From positions 1 through 7,879 of the forward strand of contig JANXBC010000053.1 of the NCBI GenBank assembly GCA_025060555.1: DNA of 7,879 nucleotides, read 5' to 3'. Shown here piece by piece: positions 6,066 to 7,879 of this stretch. The notes under the pieces are model-generated. The model ran no database searches. It was not told the origin of the DNA and worked only from the letters and a program-made list of their open reading frames with translations. The position numbers and the translations under genes were made by a program. Every line of letters begins with the position of its first letter. The stretch's first letter is position 1. This DNA is from Candidatus Bipolaricaulota bacterium (lineage in GTDB: Bacteria > Bipolaricaulota > Bipolaricaulia > Bipolaricaulales > Bipolaricaulaceae).

Positions 6066-6363
6066 AGCGACGGCGGTATAGTATCGCGCCCAAAACCAGG
6101 ATTCCTACTCCGATCAGGATGCGGGTCCGTGGGTCGAACATCCCCCCTATCCCGGACTCCTGCACGGCCTCGTCGAATTGCAATATCTCCAGAAGTCCTG
6201 CGAACTCCTGGCGGTAGGCTTGGCAGGCTTCTTCTGGAAGCCCAACGAGACGCCCAACGATCCCCGCCAGAAGTTCGTCTACGTGGATCTTAGGCGGTAT
6301 AGACACGCTATCTTCGCCCACAACCTCAGCTTGCGTCAGATGCTGTTCAGGAAGGATCTCCAT
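5767..6363 (-). CDS. Membrane protein overlapping the packaging ATPase
   Basis: A strong SD (TAGGAGGAACGT) precedes the ATG at 6363. Residues 1-80 are soluble and acidic (VSIPPKIHVDELLAGIVGRLVG...), residues 81-96 are a membrane helix (RILIGVGILVLGAIL), and basic residues 97-99 (RRR) follow. That would be a normal end for a tail-anchored protein of about 105 aa. The frame has no stop there: it continues for another 99 codons inside the ATPase gene in a different phase, giving a Gly/Glu/Arg-rich low-complexity tail that looks like shadow translation. Either the overlap is genuine, or a frameshift joins this protein to the ATPase, or a base was lost or gained. The first 100 residues are well supported and the remainder is doubtful. 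I do not recognise a family. Confidence 0.6.
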   Translation of the reverse strand: MEILPEQHLTQAEVVGEDSVSIPPKIHVDELLAGIVGRLVGLPEEACQAYRQEFAGLLEILQFDEAVQESGIGGMFDPRTRILIGVGILVLGAILYRRRYGYSPYRDRGEREKLPLGRDVAAGSQPPHSPRGAGGGSELEALWREVVRTGEGAGRSEAEPLREGGDRPVPVDAGGGGTGTDEGGAGGDPAQGRSDSRG

Positions 6364-6377
6364 ACGTTCCTCCTAAC

Positions 6378-6899
6378 TCAAATCCTGTACTCACTCCGGA
6401 AGTCCCGCGGGCCGCCTTCGGGACGTTCTTCGCGGAAGGCACGCTCGATGAATCGGCGCGCCCGCTCCTCCCTCTCCCGGGCCTTCCAAGACATGTAAAC
6501 CAAAGCTAGGAGGGCTACGCCGACTACAGCCCACATGATCCAAGACTTCTCCTTTTTCTCCTGAGGTTTAACCTCATCCTTTTCCTCCTTCTTCACCTCA
6601 ACCTTCGCCACTTTCTCGTGGGGAGGCTCAGGCTTTTCTTCCACTTTTACCTCCTCGCAAGGAGACTCCTTTCGAGGAGTAGTTTTCCCCTCCTTACACC
6701 GCTTCTTCTGCCCTCGCAAGCGAGCCTTCCTCAGCTCCTCCTTCCACTCCTCCGGCGCGGACTTCTCCATCTCCACCCAATTCTTAAAGCCGTACGCCCG
6801 CGCCACCTTCGCCGGGGTTTGTTCTCCCTCTTCCACCTTCTTTACCACTTCTTCCCACGGTACCTGCTTCCCTTCATGAACCTCCGGAGCTTCGGTCAT
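6378..6899 (-). CDS. KE-rich single-pass membrane protein (173 aa)
   Basis: Residues 1-60 form a helical domain with a possible helix-turn-helix-like stretch (TPAKVARAYGFKNWVEME). Residues 61-118 are a highly charged Lys/Glu/Pro linker with Cys68 and Cys81. Residues 119-137 are one membrane helix (SWIMWAVVGVALLALVYMS), and the C-terminus is an Arg/Glu-rich helix. The SD is AGGAGGTGATAGAAG. The first 26 nt overlap the upstream 49-aa frame. There is no known family. A membrane protein with a long charged arm upstream of the packaging ATPase might link the genome or the packaging motor to the inner membrane. The possible HTH is weak and I would not call it a regulator. Confidence 0.8.
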   Translation of the reverse strand: MTEAPEVHEGKQVPWEEVVKKVEEGEQTPAKVARAYGFKNWVEMEKSAPEEWKEELRKARLRGQKKRCKEGKTTPRKESPCEEVKVEEKPEPPHEKVAKVEVKKEEKDEVKPQEKKEKSWIMWAVVGVALLALVYMSWKAREREERARRFIERAFREERPEGGPRDFRSEYRI

Positions 6900-7023
6900 C
6901 TTCTATCACCTCCTGAAGCAAGCGAAAAACTTGCCGGAGCAGCTCACGCTGGCGCGGCGTGAGGCTCCGGCGCAGTTCCTCCAGTATTTGCATTACAGCC
7001 AACAACTTAAACATCTTCGACAT
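6874..7023 (-). CDS. Small helical protein (49 aa), first cistron of the main operon
   Basis: The frame reads MSKMFKLLAVMQILEELRRS and continues as amphipathic helices (TPRQRELLRQVFRLLQEVIED). This is far from random and resembles short dimerising or coiled-coil proteins. A second ATG lies at 7014. The SD is weak (GGGTAA), and the start lies 8 nt after the T-tract of a terminator hairpin. Its codons for Gln-Glu-Val-Ile contain the SD of the following gene. The 26-nt overlap with that gene is larger than usual here. The function is unknown. It could be a transcription or assembly cofactor, or a non-translated leader. Confidence 0.5.
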   Translation of the reverse strand: MSKMFKLLAVMQILEELRRSLTPRQRELLRQVFRLLQEVIEDDRSSGGS

Positions 7024-7030
7024 TTTACCC

Positions 7031-7064
7031 GAAAAACAACCCGCCGGGCGATAACCCGGCGGGT
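7031..7064 (-). terminator. Intrinsic terminator after the SSB-like gene
   Basis: A perfect 10-bp stem (ACCCGCCGGG at 7039-7048 pairing with 7055-7064) with a 6-nt loop is followed on the minus strand by TTGTTTTTC. This is a textbook Rho-independent terminator for transcripts coming from the 118-aa gene. It lies immediately before the main operon, so that operon needs read-through or its own start site. Confidence 0.85.
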
Positions 7065-7089
7065 CCCAGCGGGCTCTGCGGGGACAGGG

Positions 7090-7446
7090 CTAGAATGGAG
7101 ACATTCCCGCAGGGAAAAAGCCCGAGGGGCGGGAAAACCCCCGGGCGTCCCTTACCACCACAACACCCACCTCCCTGCCCACAGCTTTGGACAGGGAGAA
7201 CCTGGTACCTGGTTGTAATTCAAAACCTGCCGCGATAAGAAGCTGGCCCAGCCGGGACTTCTTTGACAAACGTTTTGATACTACGAACCCCCATGGGCTG
7301 GGCCAGCCCTCCCTGGTTACCCAAACCCGGATGGCCTCGCCCATCCGGGTTGGGATAACCTCAAACCGGTCAATCTTCACTACCCATGCCCCTGGCTCGG
7401 GTTGGTACCCGAGCTCCCCAGACTTGACCTCGAGCTCGATCGTCAT
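7090..7446 (-). CDS. Possible ssDNA-binding-like (OB-fold) protein
   Basis: The 118-aa protein opens with PGAWVVKIDRFEVIP, then strands flanking a KSRLGQLLIAAGFELQPGT segment, then KAVGREVGVVVVRD. The layout (beta strands, a basic turn, a Leu-rich helix ending AAG, then a GxxVxVxV strand) resembles phage single-stranded-DNA-binding proteins of the DUF669/gp2.5-like type. I judge this by pattern only, with moderate confidence. The ATG at 7446 has an excellent SD (AAAAGGAGGTGGTT) and overlaps the stop of the 33-aa gene (ATGA), which makes it better than the GTG at 7452. The C-terminal 20 codons lie in a terminator-like hairpin. If correct, it is the only replication-type protein in the window. 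Confidence 0.75.
   Translation of the reverse strand: MTIELEVKSGELGYQPEPGAWVVKIDRFEVIPTRMGEAIRVWVTREGWPSPWGFVVSKRLSKKSRLGQLLIAAGFELQPGTRFSLSKAVGREVGVVVVRDARGFSRPSGFFPAGMSPF
7115..7146 (-). terminator. Terminator-like hairpin inside the end of the SSB-like gene
   Basis: The arms at 7120-7128 and 7138-7146 form a 9-bp GC-rich stem with one G-U pair in minus-strand RNA, followed by five U (7119-7115). It sits within the last 20 codons of the 118-aa gene, upstream of the stronger terminator at 7031-7064. It may cause partial termination or protect the 3' end. Confidence 0.5.
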
Positions 7447-7544
7447 AACCACCTCCTTTTAGTTTTACTCAACCAACCATGCCGGTGTAGCCCACCTACA
7501 AAAAGCCTGTAAACCCTACGACTGGTTCTCCGGCGCTTAGGCAT
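7443..7544 (-). CDS. Basic 33-aa peptide coupled to the SSB-like gene
   Basis: The frame starts MPKRRRTSRRVYRLFVGG and has about 12 Arg/Lys in 33 residues. AGGGAGAGGGGT precedes the ATG at 7544. The stop overlaps the next ATG (ATGA), and its last codons (AAA AGG AGG TGG) are the SD of the 118-aa gene. Those links to its neighbour support translation. The composition suggests a nucleic-acid-binding peptide, or it may be an upstream cistron that mainly couples translation. No family is recognised. Confidence 0.55.
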   Translation of the reverse strand: MPKRRRTSRRVYRLFVGGLHRHGWLSKTKRRWL

Positions 7545-7554
7545 ACCCCTCTCC

Positions 7555-7587
7555 CTACTTAAAAGTCCGGCAGGAATAGCAGGGCAT
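7555..7587 (-). CDS. 10-codon micro-ORF with CxxC
   Basis: ATG at 7587 follows a strong SD (AGGAGGGACGC) and encodes MPCYSCRTFK before a TAG; 10 nt later comes the start of the 33-aa gene. Its SD abuts the 24-bp palindrome. It could be a leader peptide, a tiny CxxC peptide or the degenerate start of a lost gene. Size alone makes translation uncertain. Confidence 0.3.
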   Translation of the reverse strand: MPCYSCRTFK

Positions 7588-7598
7588 GCGTCCCTCCT

Positions 7599-7622
7599 GG
7601 CCATTGGTAGCTACCAATGGCC
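7599..7622. promoter_or_regulatory. 24-bp perfect palindrome, possible operator
   Basis: Half-site GGCCATTGGTAG at 7599-7610 is followed without a spacer by its exact reverse complement at 7611-7622. It lies between the terminator of the 39-aa gene and the first cistrons of the next transcript, which is where an operator or promoter-proximal binding site would be. A replication or processing site is the alternative. No convincing -10/-35 pair is visible around it. The palindrome is certain and its function is inferred. Confidence 0.6.
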
Positions 7623-7629
7623 GGGGAAA

Positions 7630-7657
7630 GAAAAGGCCCGGCCGGCACGGGCCGGGC
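7630..7657 (-). terminator. Intrinsic terminator of the 39-aa gene
   Basis: GCCCGGCC (7636-7643) pairs with GGCCGGGC (7650-7657) across a 6-nt loop, and on the minus strand the stem is followed by CTTTTCTTT. It lies 28 nt downstream of the 39-aa frame's stop. Confidence 0.8.
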
Positions 7658-7685
7658 GGGGGACGGATGTTGGGGGAGGGGGCGG

Positions 7686-7805
7686 TTAGGCATTCGCTGC
7701 CTCCGGGATGTCGAGTAGGTAGACGGGCGTGGGGAAGGGCGTGATGACCTTGGGTGGAAGAACCCTTCCCACCCTGAAAGGGATTGCGACCCATTGCTCC
7801 TTCAT
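7686..7805 (-). CDS. 39-aa ORF reading through a CRISPR-like repeat
   Basis: The frame reads MKEQWVAIPFRVGRVLPPKV, then ITPFPTPVYLLDIPEAANA and a TAA. A good SD (AAAGGAGGCGCCG) precedes the ATG, and an intrinsic terminator follows the stop, so this looks like a complete small transcription unit. Codons 5-17 are encoded by one copy of the 37-nt direct repeat, while the start codon and SD lie in the 41-nt interval between the copies. If the repeats are a true CRISPR, the ORF would be accidental; if the ORF is real, the repeat may be a duplicated coding or regulatory element. No family is recognised. The Pro-rich, hydrophobic C-terminal part gives no clue to function. Confidence 0.45.
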   Translation of the reverse strand: MKEQWVAIPFRVGRVLPPKVITPFPTPVYLLDIPEAANA

Positions 7806-7879
7806 CGGCGCCTCCTTTCGCTTTATATATAGTGGAAGAACCCTTCCCACCCTAAAAGGGATTGCGACGCAATCATTTG
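7754..7879 (+). CRISPR. CRISPR-like repeat pair with one 41-nt spacer (possibly truncated array)
   Basis: Two 37-nt copies, at 7754-7790 and 7832-7868, differ at one position (loop G versus A) and stop matching exactly at both ends. The interval of 41 nt and the repeat length are typical of CRISPR. The 3' part is CCCT(G/A)AAAGGG, a small hairpin, followed by ATTGCGAC, which is the same as the 8-nt crRNA tag I recall for Thermus type III repeats. If so, crRNA would be made from the plus strand. Only 11 nt follow the second copy before the window ends, so more units may exist. No cas gene is present. A chance or functional direct repeat within viral DNA is the alternative. Confidence 0.5.
7860..7874. 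repeat. Short inverted repeat across the end of the second CRISPR-like repeat
   Basis: GATTGCG (7860-7866) and CGCAATC (7868-7874) are perfect inverted copies around a single A. The symmetry extends 6 nt beyond the repeat boundary and is absent at the first copy. It may be a protein-binding site or chance. Confidence 0.4.

Noticed and set aside
5628..6293. Plus-strand open frame of 221 codons opposite the ATPase
   Set aside because: It is His/Arg/Pro-rich and opposite a gene with clear Walker motifs; it is an antisense shadow.
6800..6850. Helix-turn-helix regulator in the 173-aa protein
   Set aside because: The stretch is only vaguely HTH-like and the rest of the protein is a charged arm plus a membrane helix.
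7823..7876. 17-codon frame across the second repeat (MIASQSLLGWEGFFHYI)
   Set aside because: No SD is visible and the frame is at the window edge; it may be the end of something longer, but nothing supports it.
1..7879. tRNA genes, attachment sites or an integrase indicating a provirus
   Set aside because: I saw no cloverleaf, no duplicated att-like core and no recombinase motif in the window.

Overview
The window looks like the morphogenesis (capsid and packaging) segment of a tailless, membrane-containing virus, or a provirus of one, that infects a thermophilic bacterium. Every supported gene lies on the minus strand, so transcription runs from high to low coordinates. The bacterial signs are strong Shine-Dalgarno (SD) sites of the AAGGAGGTGA type and GC-rich hairpins followed by T-tracts on the transcribed strand. 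A Thermus-like host is suggested by a pair of CRISPR-like repeats at the right edge. They end in ATTGCGAC after a CCC-loop-GGG hairpin, as I remember Thermus type III repeats doing. The proteins are rich in charged, Pro and aromatic residues, and the DNA is moderately GC-rich by eye. The host is an inference. No integrase, tRNA, tail gene or polymerase is visible.

Right edge (about 7450-7879): two 37-nt direct repeats separated by 41 nt; a 39-aa ORF read straight through one repeat and the spacer; its terminator; a 24-bp perfect palindrome; a 10-codon micro-ORF; and a 33-aa basic protein translationally coupled to the next gene. From 7446 to 7090 lies a 118-aa protein that may be a single-stranded-DNA-binding-like OB-fold protein. 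It ends in two tandem intrinsic terminator structures.

Main operon (7023 to 1): a 49-aa helical protein; a 173-aa KE-rich single-pass membrane protein; a membrane protein whose frame overlaps the next gene by 299 nt; a HerA/FtsK-type packaging ATPase; a 32-aa one-helix membrane peptide; an 87-aa multi-pass membrane protein; two beta-rich proteins of 166 and 229 aa; a 183-aa beta-rich protein; a 60-aa membrane/coiled-coil protein; a 36-aa very basic peptide; two membrane proteins with related N-terminal helices (103 and 223 aa); a 76-aa and a 332-aa protein of unknown function; a trypsin-fold serine protease with a C-terminal membrane helix; and a partial gene at the left edge. Genes are packed with 1-4 nt overlaps or very short gaps, and SD sites are often built from the last codons of the upstream gene.

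Taken together, the order ATPase, small membrane proteins, small capsid-like protein, larger capsid-like protein, then more membrane proteins matches the plan of the P23-77/SH1 group (two single-jelly-roll major capsid proteins, internal lipid membrane). That assignment rests on gene order, sizes and beta-rich character, not on a sequence match. The packaging ATPase motifs and the protease triad are read directly from the sequence. The least expected items are the membrane-anchored protease in the virion cluster and the CRISPR-like repeat pair beside the viral operon.
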